Assembly: GCA_964520325.1 (NCBI GenBank)
Contig: CAZFOB010000010.1
Coordinates: 70,701 to 134,700, forward strand
From: CAZFOB01 sp964520325
Lineage (GTDB): Bacteria > Actinomycetota > JAICYB01
Length of the DNA stretch: 64,000 bases
Direction: 5' to 3'
Positions 33,030-44,167 of this stretch are shown here, piece by piece. Position 1 is the first letter of the stretch. Every line of letters starts with the position of its first letter. The notes under the pieces were generated by a model. That model had not been told where the DNA came from. It saw only the letters and a list, made by a program, of their open reading frames with translations, and made no database searches. The position numbers and the translations under genes are program-made.

Positions 33030-34049
33030 ATGAAGCCCGAACAGATCGCCGTCCTCGTCGTCGCTGCCACGCTCGGCCTCCTCGTTGTCCTCCTCGTGCT
33101 GTACGGCCGGCCGCGCCGCTCACGTCAGGAAGGGCTTCCGGTCAACTTCTCCCGCGGCGACCCGGACTCCGTGCTCGAGAGCTCTCGGCTCTCCAAGATC
33201 CAGGTGTGGGGAGTAGCGTCCTCGATCTTCATCACCGGCTTCCTCACGATCTATTTCGTTGCGGAGCCGTTCCGAGAGGCGGCATACGGGAAGAAGTTCC
33301 TCAGCGCATCGCTACACCGCGGCGAGATCGAGTTCCGGCCCAACAGCGCCGAAGGCGAGCAGGGTGCGAACTGCGCACAGTGTCACGGCCCGGAAGGCGA
33401 GGGCGGGTTCGCGGCGACCGATCCGTCGTGGCCGGCTCCGCCGCTCAACAACGTGCTCAAGCGATACACGCGCGACGAGATCTTCCGGATCATCCGGCAG
33501 GGCCGTCCGGGCACCCCCATGCCGTCGTGGGGCATCGAGTTCGGCGGCTCGCTCAACGAACAGAAGATCGAGGACGTGGTGAACTTCGTCGGCGAGTTGC
33601 AGGTCGGCGATGACAAACACTGGGAGCTCCCGAAGGACATCACCGCGGGAGCTGAGGTCTTCGAGCAGAAGTGCGCCGTGTGCCACGGGCGAGGCGCCGA
33701 AGGTCAAGGCATGGGGATCCCGCTCCCGACGTTCTTCGCACCCGATCTGACGACCGAGTTCTATCGCCTCGGCCTCAAGGTTGCCCGCACCAACGTCTCC
33801 GTCGCGCTGCGCAACGCCGCACTTGAGAAACACGCGGACAACCCCGACCCCACTGCCGACCAGATCCAAGCCGCACTGGACAAGCTCTCGGACGCCGACA
33901 TCATGAAGGCCGGCGAAGAAGCGGCGCGCAACACGATCCTCAAGGGACGCCCGAACACACCGATGCCGTCGTGGCAGAATCGCCTGCTGCCCGAGCACAT
34001 CGACGCCGTGATCGCGTATCTGAAGTCGATCCAGGAAGCGGGGGCCTAG
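33030..34049 (+). CDS. Membrane-anchored dihaem cytochrome c of bc complex
   Basis: Cytochrome c subunit, 339 residues, GAGGAG upstream of the ATG. Two helices near the N-terminus (about 5-24 and 60-80) precede two class-I domains with CAQCH and CAVCH haem motifs and matching methionine loops (GTPMPSW and NTPMPSW). Dihaem c subunits are typical of actinobacterial bcc complexes (QcrC), but here the gene follows a Rieske gene and split cytochrome b. Needs the ccm system encoded just upstream. Confidence 0.92.
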   Translation: MKPEQIAVLVVAATLGLLVVLLVLYGRPRRSRQEGLPVNFSRGDPDSVLESSRLSKIQVWGVASSIFITGFLTIYFVAEPFREAAYGKKFLSASLHRGEIEFRPNSAEGEQGANCAQCHGPEGEGGFAATDPSWPAPPLNNVLKRYTRDEIFRIIRQGRPGTPMPSWGIEFGGSLNEQKIEDVVNFVGELQVGDDKHWELPKDITAGAEVFEQKCAVCHGRGAEGQGMGIPLPTFFAPDLTTEFYRLGLKVARTNVSVALRNAALEKHADNPDPTADQIQAALDKLSDADIMKAGEEAARNTILKGRPNTPMPSWQNRLLPEHIDAVIAYLKSIQEAGA

Positions 34050-34808
34050 GTGGAGCTCAATTCGTGGCCCGGAGCGATCGCGGTCGCCCTCGCGATCATC
34101 TCCTTCTACGGCACCACCTACCTCGTCATCGCGCTGAACGTGGGCTGGCGGTTCGGCTACTGGCTCGCGAGCGCGTGCTTCGGCGCCCTGATGGTGTTGC
34201 TGTCGCTCGTCTGGGTCATCAACGTCCAGCCCGACCAGGCCGTCGGCCCGCAAGGTGAGCTCCCCCACTGGGTTGCGGTGGCGGCGGGAACCGAGATCGG
34301 TCCGGTCACTTTCGAAGAGCAGACGTTCCAGTCTGTGTCGCAATACCCGGGCGGGCCGTGGGTCGCCGCCGAAGAAGGTGACGAGCGGATCGACGCGTTG
34401 GGATCTGCCATCTCCCCATGCGTCACGACCGATCCCGAGAAGCTTCCCGAGGCGGAGCGCGAAGCTTGCGCCGACGCGCAGTCGTTCTGGCCGGACGAGA
34501 AGAAGATCCCCGTGCTCGACGGCGCAGCGGTCGCGGTGCTGCCCAAGGTGACCGACGTCCGATTCGCCGACGACGGCGGCGTGCTCGCCCAGGCCAAGGT
34601 GACACCAGTCACGTTCGACCCCCGGGTCACGAAGGACATAGACGGCGAAGCTCTCGGACCGACCTTCCGCATCGTCGCCGTTCTCGACGCGGGCTCGGTC
34701 GGACGGCCCTCGCAGATGTCGCTATTGATCTTTCTGCTCTACGAGGCCTTCCACCTGTGGGGCCTCAACCGGGCCGAGAAGCGCAAGCTCAGTCCCGCGG
34801 TCATCTAG
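34050..34808 (+). CDS. Hypothetical membrane protein, last gene of bc operon
   Basis: Protein of 252 residues, GTG start directly after the cytochrome c stop. Two N-terminal helices (about 8-28 and 33-54), a soluble domain of about 160 residues with two cysteines (SPCVTT, EACADA), and a C-terminal hydrophobic helix near SLLIFLLYEAFHLWGL. I recognise no family. Gapless linkage to the cytochrome c gene argues for a subunit or assembly factor of the same complex. Confidence 0.7.
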   Translation: MELNSWPGAIAVALAIISFYGTTYLVIALNVGWRFGYWLASACFGALMVLLSLVWVINVQPDQAVGPQGELPHWVAVAAGTEIGPVTFEEQTFQSVSQYPGGPWVAAEEGDERIDALGSAISPCVTTDPEKLPEAEREACADAQSFWPDEKKIPVLDGAAVAVLPKVTDVRFADDGGVLAQAKVTPVTFDPRVTKDIDGEALGPTFRIVAVLDAGSVGRPSQMSLLIFLLYEAFHLWGLNRAEKRKLSPAVI

Positions 34809-34823
34809 GCCCTCTCGTTCTGG

Positions 34824-35573
34824 CTAGCTCTTGGAGGCGAGCTCGCGCAGCAGATCCACAAGCTCATCCGGGCCGCTGACGACGATGTCCGCGTACTCCT
34901 CGAGGGCCGGTGGCGACTCGGCGGAGCTCACTGCAACGATGACCGCGCTGACATTGCTCTCGCGAAGCTTCGTGAACGCTTCGAGGTCGCCCCAGTCGTC
35001 TCCGGCGACCAGTGCGTGCGAAAGCGAGTGCTCCGTCATGAGGCCGAGGATGGCCTCGCCTTTGCCGGGTCCGGGCAGGACGAGCTCCGCCACCATGCGT
35101 CCCGGCTTGACCTCGAGATGGAACCGCTGCGCCAGCGCGTCGGCGATCGCCCGCACCTCGCGTTGCAGATGAGGAGCCGCACGGTAGTGCAACGCCACAC
35201 CGGCATCCTTGCGTTCGACGCGCACACCCGCAAGCGTCGCTACGGATCCCGCGGCTGCGTCAGCGACGGCGGAGAGGCGACCCGACGTTTCAGCCTTCGG
35301 ACGGTCGGCGCGCTCGCGGCCATAGGTGCCGGCGAGCAGCACGCCGCGCGCGGGCACGCGCGAGACGAGATCATCGAGGCTACGGCCAGACACAACCGCG
35401 ACGAGACCGTAGCGCGACGCAAGTTCCTCGAGAGCGCCAACAGCTCCGGCCACGGGCATCGCATCCTCCGGACGCGGCACCACGGCCGACAGCGTGCCAT
35501 CGAAGTCCATGAAGATGCCGGCGTGGGGCGGGTCGGCCGACATAGTGGCAAGGACGTCGTCACGATCGCGCAT
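34824..35573 (-). CDS. otsB: Trehalose-6-phosphate phosphatase
   Basis: HAD-superfamily phosphatase, 249 residues from ATG 35573 (MRDRDDVLATMSADPP). Motif I FMDFDGTLS carries the nucleophile and acid/base Asp pair; motif II is VVSGRSLDD and motif IV GDDWGDLEAF. Releases trehalose from trehalose 6-phosphate. No otsA neighbour is in the window. Convergent with the bc operon (15 bases between stops) and divergent from a lipoprotein gene 17 bases away, so the two share a promoter region. Confidence 0.88.
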   Translation of the reverse strand: MRDRDDVLATMSADPPHAGIFMDFDGTLSAVVPRPEDAMPVAGAVGALEELASRYGLVAVVSGRSLDDLVSRVPARGVLLAGTYGRERADRPKAETSGRLSAVADAAAGSVATLAGVRVERKDAGVALHYRAAPHLQREVRAIADALAQRFHLEVKPGRMVAELVLPGPGKGEAILGLMTEHSLSHALVAGDDWGDLEAFTKLRESNVSAVIVAVSSAESPPALEEYADIVVSGPDELVDLLRELASKS

Positions 35574-35590
35574 AGGTTGGATAGCAGCAT

Positions 35591-36268
35591 ATGAAGAGAG
35601 CCGTCGCACTCATCTGTTGCGCGATCGTCACGGCATCGTGCGCCGACGATCGCGTCAGCTTCGAGCGGGGTCCGCTCGGGCCGGCCAGCTACGAGGTTGT
35701 CGTCAGCGCACGAGGCAACGTTGGAGCCCAAGCCGAGAGGCATCGGGCGACCCTTCGCGTGCAACCCCGGACGAGCGGAGCGACGCTGACCCTGCGCACG
35801 ACTGAAGGTGAGGAACTCACAGCAGACCTCGAAGTCCTCGGGGACGGGTCCGTTGATCTCGCGCGCGTGCGGGGAACGTCGGTCGTGAGCTCAGAGCAGA
35901 CCGAGCTCGCCTCGCTGGTCGGTCAGCTCAATCCGCCATTGCCCGGACGTCCGGTGCGACTCGGCGACCGCTGGTCGAGCACGCAACGCATCACGACCAA
36001 GACGCTGTCGGCGTCACTGCGGACGAGTCTGCAGATGGTGGGCTTTCGACGCATGGCCTCGACCGATGCCGCCGAGCTGGTGGGCGAGGTGTCGGGAAGG
36101 CTTCGCGTCAACGGGATCGCGCGATCGCTCGATGGCCGGCTCGATGGTGACACGAAGATCGTGTGGGCGGTGCGTGCCGGCCGCGTCGTCGCGGCCGACA
36201 CGAACCTGGTGTGGTCGCTCTCCGACGGCAATCGCGTAACGCTCCAGACGAGCGTCCGTCCGCGATAG
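35591..36268 (+). CDS. Putative lipoprotein, hypothetical
   Basis: Exported lipoprotein of 225 residues (MKRAVALICCAIVTASC, lipobox TASC). The mature domain is beta-rich and polar with no recognised motif, reminiscent of secreted substrate-binding or quality-control domains, but I cannot name the family. Divergent from otsB; downstream genes lie on the same strand after a 60-base gap. Confidence 0.7.
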   Translation: MKRAVALICCAIVTASCADDRVSFERGPLGPASYEVVVSARGNVGAQAERHRATLRVQPRTSGATLTLRTTEGEELTADLEVLGDGSVDLARVRGTSVVSSEQTELASLVGQLNPPLPGRPVRLGDRWSSTQRITTKTLSASLRTSLQMVGFRRMASTDAAELVGEVSGRLRVNGIARSLDGRLDGDTKIVWAVRAGRVVAADTNLVWSLSDGNRVTLQTSVRPR

Positions 36269-36316
36269 GAGACCACCCGCGGCCGGATGGAGCGAAGCGA
36301 CTCCCATCGAAGGGAC

Positions 36317-36322
36317 CATACT
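36317..36322 (+). promoter_or_regulatory. -10-like element of a probable leaderless promoter
   Basis: CATACT lies exactly 6 bases before the GTG at 36329, with no ribosome-binding sequence between. This geometry predicts a transcript starting at or next to the start codon. Confidence 0.4.
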
Positions 36323-36328
36323 CGTGTC

Positions 36329-37069
36329 GTGCAGAAGTGGGATCCGGCGAGCTACGCGACAAACGCACGGTTCGTATCCGACCTCGGCGTGCCCGTCGTC
36401 GACCTGCTCGCACCGAAGAAGGGCGAACGCATCCTCGACCTGGGCTGCGGCGACGGCGCTCTTTCGGTCGTGATCGAAGAGCGCGGCGCGCGCGTGACCG
36501 GCGTCGATTCGTCCAAGCCGATGGTCGATGCGGCTCTCCGCGCCGGCATCGACGCTTACGTGGTCGACGGTGAGGCACTCGGTTTCGACGGCGAGTTCGA
36601 CGCCGTGTTCAGCAACGCCGCACTGCACTGGATGCGTCGTCCCGACGACGTCATCGCCGGTGTGGCTCGTGCGCTCAAGCCGAATGGACGCTTCGTCGCA
36701 GAGATGGGTGGGCACGGCTGCGTCGCTGCGGTGGTCACGGCGCTTCTAGCAGCACTGCAACGTCGCGGCATCGACGGGGCCACTCGCATCCCGTGGTATT
36801 TCCCCACTCCGGAGGACTACGGACAACGTCTCGAGAAGCACGGCTTCGTCGTGAAGGAGATGCTTCACTTCCCGCGCGCGACCCCGATCCCGGGCGACGT
36901 CACGGCTTGGCTCGACACCTTCGCCGATCCGTTCCTCCACGGCATCGAGAGTCCGGAGGCCGTGAAAGCGGAGGCGGCCGAGCTGCTCCGTCCCTCGCTC
37001 TGCGACGACCGCGGACGCTGGACGGTCGACTACGTCCGGCTGCGATTCGCGGCGATACTCTCGGCATGA
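36329..37069 (+). CDS. SAM-dependent methyltransferase (class I)
   Basis: Small-molecule methyltransferase, 246 residues from GTG 36329 (VQKWDPASYATNARFV). SAM-binding motif ILDLGCGDGALSVVI, acidic motif GVDSSKP and the post-motif DAVFSNAALHWM resemble trans-aconitate methyltransferase-like enzymes. The substrate is unknown. An upstream in-frame ATG (36287) adds 14 basic residues not typical of the family. The stop overlaps the next gene's ATG. Confidence 0.85.
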   Translation: MQKWDPASYATNARFVSDLGVPVVDLLAPKKGERILDLGCGDGALSVVIEERGARVTGVDSSKPMVDAALRAGIDAYVVDGEALGFDGEFDAVFSNAALHWMRRPDDVIAGVARALKPNGRFVAEMGGHGCVAAVVTALLAALQRRGIDGATRIPWYFPTPEDYGQRLEKHGFVVKEMLHFPRATPIPGDVTAWLDTFADPFLHGIESPEAVKAEAAELLRPSLCDDRGRWTVDYVRLRFAAILSA

Positions 37070-38034
37070 ACCGCTCCATCGTCTACGGCGCCGGCGGGAT
37101 CGGCGGCGTGCTGGGCGCTCGCCTGCACCAAGCCGGCTACGAGGTGGTCCTCATCGCGCGCGGCGCGCACTTCGAGACCATCCGCGACGGCGGACTGCGC
37201 GTGCAGTCGGTTGAGAACGACGTCACGGTTCAGATCCCGGTCGTCGATCACCCGTCACGGATCGAGTGGCGCGACGACGACATCGTATTCATGGGGATGA
37301 AGTCACAGGACACGCTTCCCGCCTTGCAGGCACTCTCAGCATCGGCACCGGCGAGTATCGCTGTCGTGTCGCTCCAGAACGGCGTCGCCAACGAGCGAGA
37401 GATCCTCCGGTACTACAAGAACGTCTACGGCATCTGCGTGATGTGTCCGACCAACTACCTGACACCGGGAGTCGTTCAGGCGTACTCGGCCCCCGTGACC
37501 GGCCTCCTCGATATCGGCCGGTATCCGGACGGCGTCGACGAGCCGGCGAGCGAGATCGCCGACGCACTCTCGAAGTCGACGTACGCGTCGGAGGCGCGTC
37601 CCGACATCATGAGGTGGAAGTACGGGAAGCTCCTCATGAACCTCGGCAACGGCATCGACGCGCTGTGCGGCTCGAAAGCGCGGGGGACGAACCTCTTCCG
37701 CCTCGTCCGTGAGGAAGGCGTGAAGGTACTCAATGCCGCGGGCATCGACTTCGTCGATTCCGAGGAGGACATGAACAGACGCGGCGACCTGATGACGGTC
37801 CGCCCGATCGAGGGGCAGCTGCGCGGCGGCGGGTCGACGTGGCAGAGTCTTGAGCGGGGCCTGAGCAGCGTCGAGACCGACTATCTCAACGGCGAGATCG
37901 CGTTGCTCGCGCGGCTGCACGACGTGCCGGCGCCGGTCAACGAGCTCATGCAGCGCCTCACCGCGTTCGGGGCACGGGACGGCGTCCCCGCCGGGTCCGT
38001 CGACCCGAACGACATCCTGAAGCAGCTCGCTTGA
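37066..38034 (+). CDS. Ketopantoate reductase family protein (PanE-like)
   Basis: NADP-dependent 2-dehydropantoate 2-reductase family, 322 residues. N-terminal Rossmann motif YGAGGIGGVLGARL and the conserved QNGVANE with Lys/Asn in the active-site region (KYGKLLMNLGNGIDAL). May function in CoA synthesis, but family members also reduce other keto acids. Overlaps both neighbours by 4 bases. Confidence 0.85.
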   Translation: MNRSIVYGAGGIGGVLGARLHQAGYEVVLIARGAHFETIRDGGLRVQSVENDVTVQIPVVDHPSRIEWRDDDIVFMGMKSQDTLPALQALSASAPASIAVVSLQNGVANEREILRYYKNVYGICVMCPTNYLTPGVVQAYSAPVTGLLDIGRYPDGVDEPASEIADALSKSTYASEARPDIMRWKYGKLLMNLGNGIDALCGSKARGTNLFRLVREEGVKVLNAAGIDFVDSEEDMNRRGDLMTVRPIEGQLRGGGSTWQSLERGLSSVETDYLNGEIALLARLHDVPAPVNELMQRLTAFGARDGVPAGSVDPNDILKQLA

Positions 38035-38690
38035 GGAGCTATCTCCTCCTGGAGAAGGCCGACCATCTGCGGCCCGAGGGCATCGAACGCGACACCTTCC
38101 CGCCATCGATGGTCGAGGTCTTCCTCCGTCGCTACACGATCAGCGGCGAGATGGTCCTCGATCCGTTCGCCGGCTTCGGCACGACATTGGTTGTGGCGGA
38201 GAAGCTCGGACGCCGCTCAACAGGTGTCGAGTGGCACGAGGACCGCGCGGCCTATGTCGCGCGCCAAATCGGTGAGTCGGCGCAGATCATCCACGGCGAC
38301 ACCCGGCGCATCGACGAGCTCGATCTTCCCCTCGCCGATTTCGTGATCACCTCCCCGCCGTACATGAACCGCAACGACACCGAAGACCCGCTGCAGGGGT
38401 ACACCGTGCCGGGATCGGGCTACGACTCCTATCTCGCCGGATTGCAGGACATCTTCGGCCGCCTCCGGAGCGTGCTGAAACCCGAGGGCGTGTGCGTCGT
38501 GAATGTCGCGAACATGAAGCGCTGGGACGGCCTGACGACCCTTGCGTGGGACGTCGGCCGAGTGCTCTGCGACGTGATGACGTTCGAAGGCGAAGTGATC
38601 GTGTGCTGGCAGGACCCAGATCCCGATGGCAACGTGTTCGGCTACGACCACGAGTACTGTCTGGTATTCAGGAACCCCAAGAAAACATGA
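38031..38690 (+). CDS. DNA methyltransferase-like protein (N4/N6 amino type)
   Basis: Protein of 219 residues, TTG start overlapping the PanE-like stop (TTGA). Contains the SAM-binding motif LDPFAGFGTT and the catalytic motif TSPPYMNRN, in that order, which is the alpha/gamma order rather than the beta order. No separate target-recognition domain is evident, and no restriction gene lies nearby. May be an orphan DNA (or possibly RNA) amino-methyltransferase. Placement in a metabolic gene cluster is unusual. Confidence 0.8.
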   Translation: MRSYLLLEKADHLRPEGIERDTFPPSMVEVFLRRYTISGEMVLDPFAGFGTTLVVAEKLGRRSTGVEWHEDRAAYVARQIGESAQIIHGDTRRIDELDLPLADFVITSPPYMNRNDTEDPLQGYTVPGSGYDSYLAGLQDIFGRLRSVLKPEGVCVVNVANMKRWDGLTTLAWDVGRVLCDVMTFEGEVIVCWQDPDPDGNVFGYDHEYCLVFRNPKKT

Positions 38691-39574
38691 AACGCATCCT
38701 TATCAGCGGCGCCACCGGCCTCATCGGCAGTGCGCTCGATACGTCGTTCGTCCGCGACGGCCACACCGTGATCCGACTGACACGCTCCCCCACCGATCCG
38801 CGCGACAAGACGTGGGATCCGGCCGGCGGCGAGCTCGATCCCGCGGTGCTCGACGGCATCGATGTGGTCGTCCATCTCGCCGGCGAGTCGATCGCCTCCC
38901 ACCGTTGGTCGGCTGAACAGAAGCGTCGGATCATCGACAGCCGCGTGCGATCGACGCGCCTGCTGCGGAAAACGATCGAGCAACGCTCCGAACGTCCGGC
39001 CGCATTCGTAACGTCATCTGCGATCGGCTATTACGGCGACCGGGGCGACGAGACACTTACAGAGTCGTCCGCTCCCGGGGCCGGATTCCTTCCCGAGGTG
39101 TGCGTCGCATGGGAGAACGAAGCGAAGAACGACGCAACGAGAACCGCGACGGTCCGAACCGGTCTCGTGCTCACGCCGAAGGGCGGAGCGCTGCAACGGA
39201 TGCTGATGCCGGCCAAGCTCGGTCTCGGCGGGCGGGCGGGCAGCGGACGTCAGTGGTGGAGCTGGATCACCGTCGACGACGTCGTCGGCATCTACAAGCA
39301 CCTGGCGCTGCACTCGTCGATCGACGGGCCTGTCAACGCGACGGCTCCGGAACCGGTGCGCAACAAAGAGTTCGCGAAAGAGCTCGGACGCGTCCTGCAT
39401 CGTCCCGCCTTCCTGCCACTTCCGAAGTTCGCGATCAAGGCCGCGCTCGGCGAGATGGGTGAATCACTTCTCTTCGACAGCGACCGAGTGCTCCCCGAGC
39501 GCATCGGACCGGATGGCTACGAGTTCAAGCACCGAACGCTCGCCCCAGCCCTGCGCGATCTGCTCGGTCGCTAG
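38687..39574 (+). CDS. TIGR01777-type epimerase (SDR39U1 family)
   Basis: Extended SDR-fold oxidoreductase, 295 residues. The Rossmann motif is GATGLIGSAL; the family hallmark regions VVHLAGESIASHRW, SSAIGYYGDRGDE and VRTGLVLTPKGGAL are clear. A C-terminal DUF1731-like segment covers about residues 245-295. The physiological reaction is not known to me. Its TAG stop interlocks with the TetR stop on the other strand (CTAG, 39571-39574). Confidence 0.87.
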   Translation: MKRILISGATGLIGSALDTSFVRDGHTVIRLTRSPTDPRDKTWDPAGGELDPAVLDGIDVVVHLAGESIASHRWSAEQKRRIIDSRVRSTRLLRKTIEQRSERPAAFVTSSAIGYYGDRGDETLTESSAPGAGFLPEVCVAWENEAKNDATRTATVRTGLVLTPKGGALQRMLMPAKLGLGGRAGSGRQWWSWITVDDVVGIYKHLALHSSIDGPVNATAPEPVRNKEFAKELGRVLHRPAFLPLPKFAIKAALGEMGESLLFDSDRVLPERIGPDGYEFKHRTLAPALRDLLGR

Positions 39575-40221
39575 TTCGAAGCGCGACCGGTGATGCCCCA
39601 CGCCACGTGGCTTGCCGTCGACCGTCGGACGTCGTCGAGCTTGATCCCCCAGAACTCGTAGCCGTAGCGGTGCTCGGCGACGTGCGCGAGCAGAGACACA
39701 AGCGCAGCCGCGTGTGCGCGCGGTTCGAGGTCCCCGTTCGATGCTCGCACGATCGCATCGCGGAGGGCGTCGGTGACCTGGCTGAGGAGGCGCGTCCGGA
39801 TGTTGCGGAAGCGCAGGTCGCCTTCGGCCGTCGCCAGATCGACCACGCGCAAGATCGCGTGGTGGCGTTCCCACAGGTCGACGAACGCATCGACGAGCTT
39901 CGTGGCCGAGCGGACTCCGCCTGCCTTCCAGTCACCGGAGCTGATGATCTTCACGATGCCCGGCGCCTCGTCATTGAGCTCGCGCGCGAGCTCGATGAGC
40001 GCACCTTCGACGTCGGTGAAGTATTGATAGAAAGTGGCGGTGGACGTGCGAGCGCGCTTGGCGATCTCGACCACCGTGAGCTCCCTGTACGACTTCTTGC
40101 CGAGCAGCTCGGCAGTTGCGGAGAGCAGCTTCTCGCGCGTGGCTCGTCCGCGGCGCCCCGGGACACGTCCATCGACGGCTCTGAGGCCCGTCTCCGCCTC
40201 CGCTTCGCTCCGGCGTGTCAC
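39571..40221 (-). CDS. TetR-family transcriptional regulator
   Basis: DNA-binding repressor, 216 residues from GTG 40221, overlapping the isochorismatase-like stop by 4 bases. The N-terminal helix-turn-helix reads LTVVEIAKRARTSTATFYQYF. The rest is a helical ligand domain. It is the last gene of a seven-gene acyl-CoA catabolic operon whose promoter carries a palindrome (46373-46395). I infer autoregulation, with acyl-CoA or a related thioester as ligand. Confidence 0.88.
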   Translation of the reverse strand: MTRRSEAEAETGLRAVDGRVPGRRGRATREKLLSATAELLGKKSYRELTVVEIAKRARTSTATFYQYFTDVEGALIELARELNDEAPGIVKIISSGDWKAGGVRSATKLVDAFVDLWERHHAILRVVDLATAEGDLRFRNIRTRLLSQVTDALRDAIVRASNGDLEPRAHAAALVSLLAHVAEHRYGYEFWGIKLDDVRRSTASHVAWGITGRASN

Positions 40222-40835
40222 GACCACGCTTCGATCACGTCGTCGGTCGTCGTGAGCGTCGCAAGCAGCGACAGCGTGTTGTCGATGACCGCATCCGCGT
40301 AGTCCTTCGGCACACCCGCAACTGCGTCGCGCGGGAGCACGACCTGGTAGCCGGCGTTGACGGCGTCCATCACGAGATTCGTCAAGCCGATGTTCACCGA
40401 CACGCCGATCGCAACCACCGTCTTGATGCCGAGGTTGCGCATGATCGGATCGAGATCGGTGGCCCACATCGGGCCGATGCCATGCATGCGCACGCTCGAG
40501 ATATCGGAGGGCTGCGGGTCGAACTCGTCGATCACCTCGGTCATCGGTGTGCCGAGCTCGAGGACGACCCCAGACTTGCGGACGGCACCGAACAGTCGCG
40601 CGTTCGTGTTGTAGCCGAGGCCGTCCGGACGCCGCGCAGCGATCGCATGGATCACCGCGACGTTGGCGGCTCGCGCGGCCATAAGCAACCGGGCTCCGTT
40701 CGGGATCGCCTCGGCGCGCGCGACTTCGGCCAACTGCGGGAAGGGAGCGACGTCCCCGAGCACTCCCTTCTGGCACTCCTGAGTCACCACAGCGGTGTGG
40801 CCGGGATCCAGAAGCTCGCGCAGGTTGGGTGGCAC
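40218..40835 (-). CDS. Isochorismatase-like hydrolase family protein without catalytic Cys
   Basis: Cysteine-hydrolase fold protein, 205 residues from GTG 40835 (VPPNLRELLDPGHT). The fold is recognisable, but the nucleophile region (usually TNVCVEST) reads VNIGLTNLVMDA with Gly in place of Cys. The N-terminal catalytic Asp segment reads VVTQECQKGVLG. In this superfamily true isochorismatases lack the Cys and amidohydrolases keep it. The substrate here is unknown; the context is acyl-CoA catabolism. Confidence 0.75.
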   Translation of the reverse strand: MPPNLRELLDPGHTAVVTQECQKGVLGDVAPFPQLAEVARAEAIPNGARLLMAARAANVAVIHAIAARRPDGLGYNTNARLFGAVRKSGVVLELGTPMTEVIDEFDPQPSDISSVRMHGIGPMWATDLDPIMRNLGIKTVVAIGVSVNIGLTNLVMDAVNAGYQVVLPRDAVAGVPKDYADAVIDNTLSLLATLTTTDDVIEAWS

Positions 40836-40842
40836 GAGCCCT

Positions 40843-41757
40843 CTAGTTCGCCGGCATCGCGAAGCCGGCGAGCGGCTCGCGTTTCTCGAAGGCGGCACCC
40901 ATGTTTTTGGCCAGGCCCTCGGCGGTCCAGCGGCCATCTGTGACGAAACTCTCCTCAACGCGGGGGCCCTGCAAGAGCTTCACCTCGTTGCCCCAGACGA
41001 TGAAGACCTGCCCGCTCACGCGCGCGGCTTGCGGCGAGGCGAGGAACGACACGAGTGGCGCGACGTTCTCAGGCGCCCAGACGTCGAATGCACCTTCCTC
41101 CGCCGGCTCGGCGAACATCTCCGGCATGCTCGTCGTGGTCATCACCGTGCGTGCGCGTGGTGCGATCGCGTTGGCGGTGATGCCGTACTTCACCATCGCG
41201 TTGGCCGTCGACGTTGTGAGCGAGATGATCCCCGCCTTGGCCGCCGCGTAGTTCGGCTGTCCGGGCGAACCGAAAAGCGCAGCTTCCGACGTGGTGTTGA
41301 TGATCCGCCCGTAGACCTCATCTCCGGACTTCGCGCGCCCGCGCCAGTGAGTGACGGCGTGACGGATCGTGTTGAAATGGCCCTTGAGATGGACGCGCAC
41401 GACCGCGTCCCACTCGGCCTCCTCCATGTTGAAGATCATGCGGTCGCGCAAGATCCCGGCGTTGTTCACGACGATGTGTACGTCGCCGTACCTCTCAACC
41501 GTCTCGCCGACCAGTGCCTGCGCGTAGCCGTAGTCCGACACGTCGCCGAAGTGCGCGTGGGCAGTTCCACCCTGCGCTTCGATCTCCCCGACGACCTGAT
41601 TCGCCGGATCATCACTCGGGTTGCTGCCGTCCAGAGCCACACCGAGGTCCTGGACGACGACGGTCGCTCCCTGCGCACTGAGCTCGAGCGCCTCAGCACG
41701 CCCAAGACCGCGTCCGGCGCCGGTAACGATCGCAACCTTGCCTTCGAGCAATCCCAT
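40843..41757 (-). CDS. Short-chain dehydrogenase (3-hydroxyacyl-CoA dehydrogenase-like)
   Basis: SDR of 304 residues with cofactor motif GAGRGLGRAEAL, NNAGI, catalytic Ser in NTTSEAALFG, and YAAAK. The long insertion after the first beta-alpha unit (DLGVALDGSNPSDDPANQVV) and the overall pattern match the dehydrogenase domain of peroxisomal multifunctional enzyme 2. It likely oxidises a 3-hydroxyacyl-CoA (inference). Between the thiolase and isochorismatase-like genes with gaps under 10 bases. Confidence 0.88.
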   Translation of the reverse strand: MGLLEGKVAIVTGAGRGLGRAEALELSAQGATVVVQDLGVALDGSNPSDDPANQVVGEIEAQGGTAHAHFGDVSDYGYAQALVGETVERYGDVHIVVNNAGILRDRMIFNMEEAEWDAVVRVHLKGHFNTIRHAVTHWRGRAKSGDEVYGRIINTTSEAALFGSPGQPNYAAAKAGIISLTTSTANAMVKYGITANAIAPRARTVMTTTSMPEMFAEPAEEGAFDVWAPENVAPLVSFLASPQAARVSGQVFIVWGNEVKLLQGPRVEESFVTDGRWTAEGLAKNMGAAFEKREPLAGFAMPAN

Positions 41758-41760
41758 GCG

Positions 41761-44163
<2,403 letters not shown>

Positions 44164-44167
<4 letters not shown>

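Noticed and set aside
38031..38690. Restriction-modification system
   Set aside because: No endonuclease or specificity gene is adjacent; only an orphan methyltransferase can be supported.
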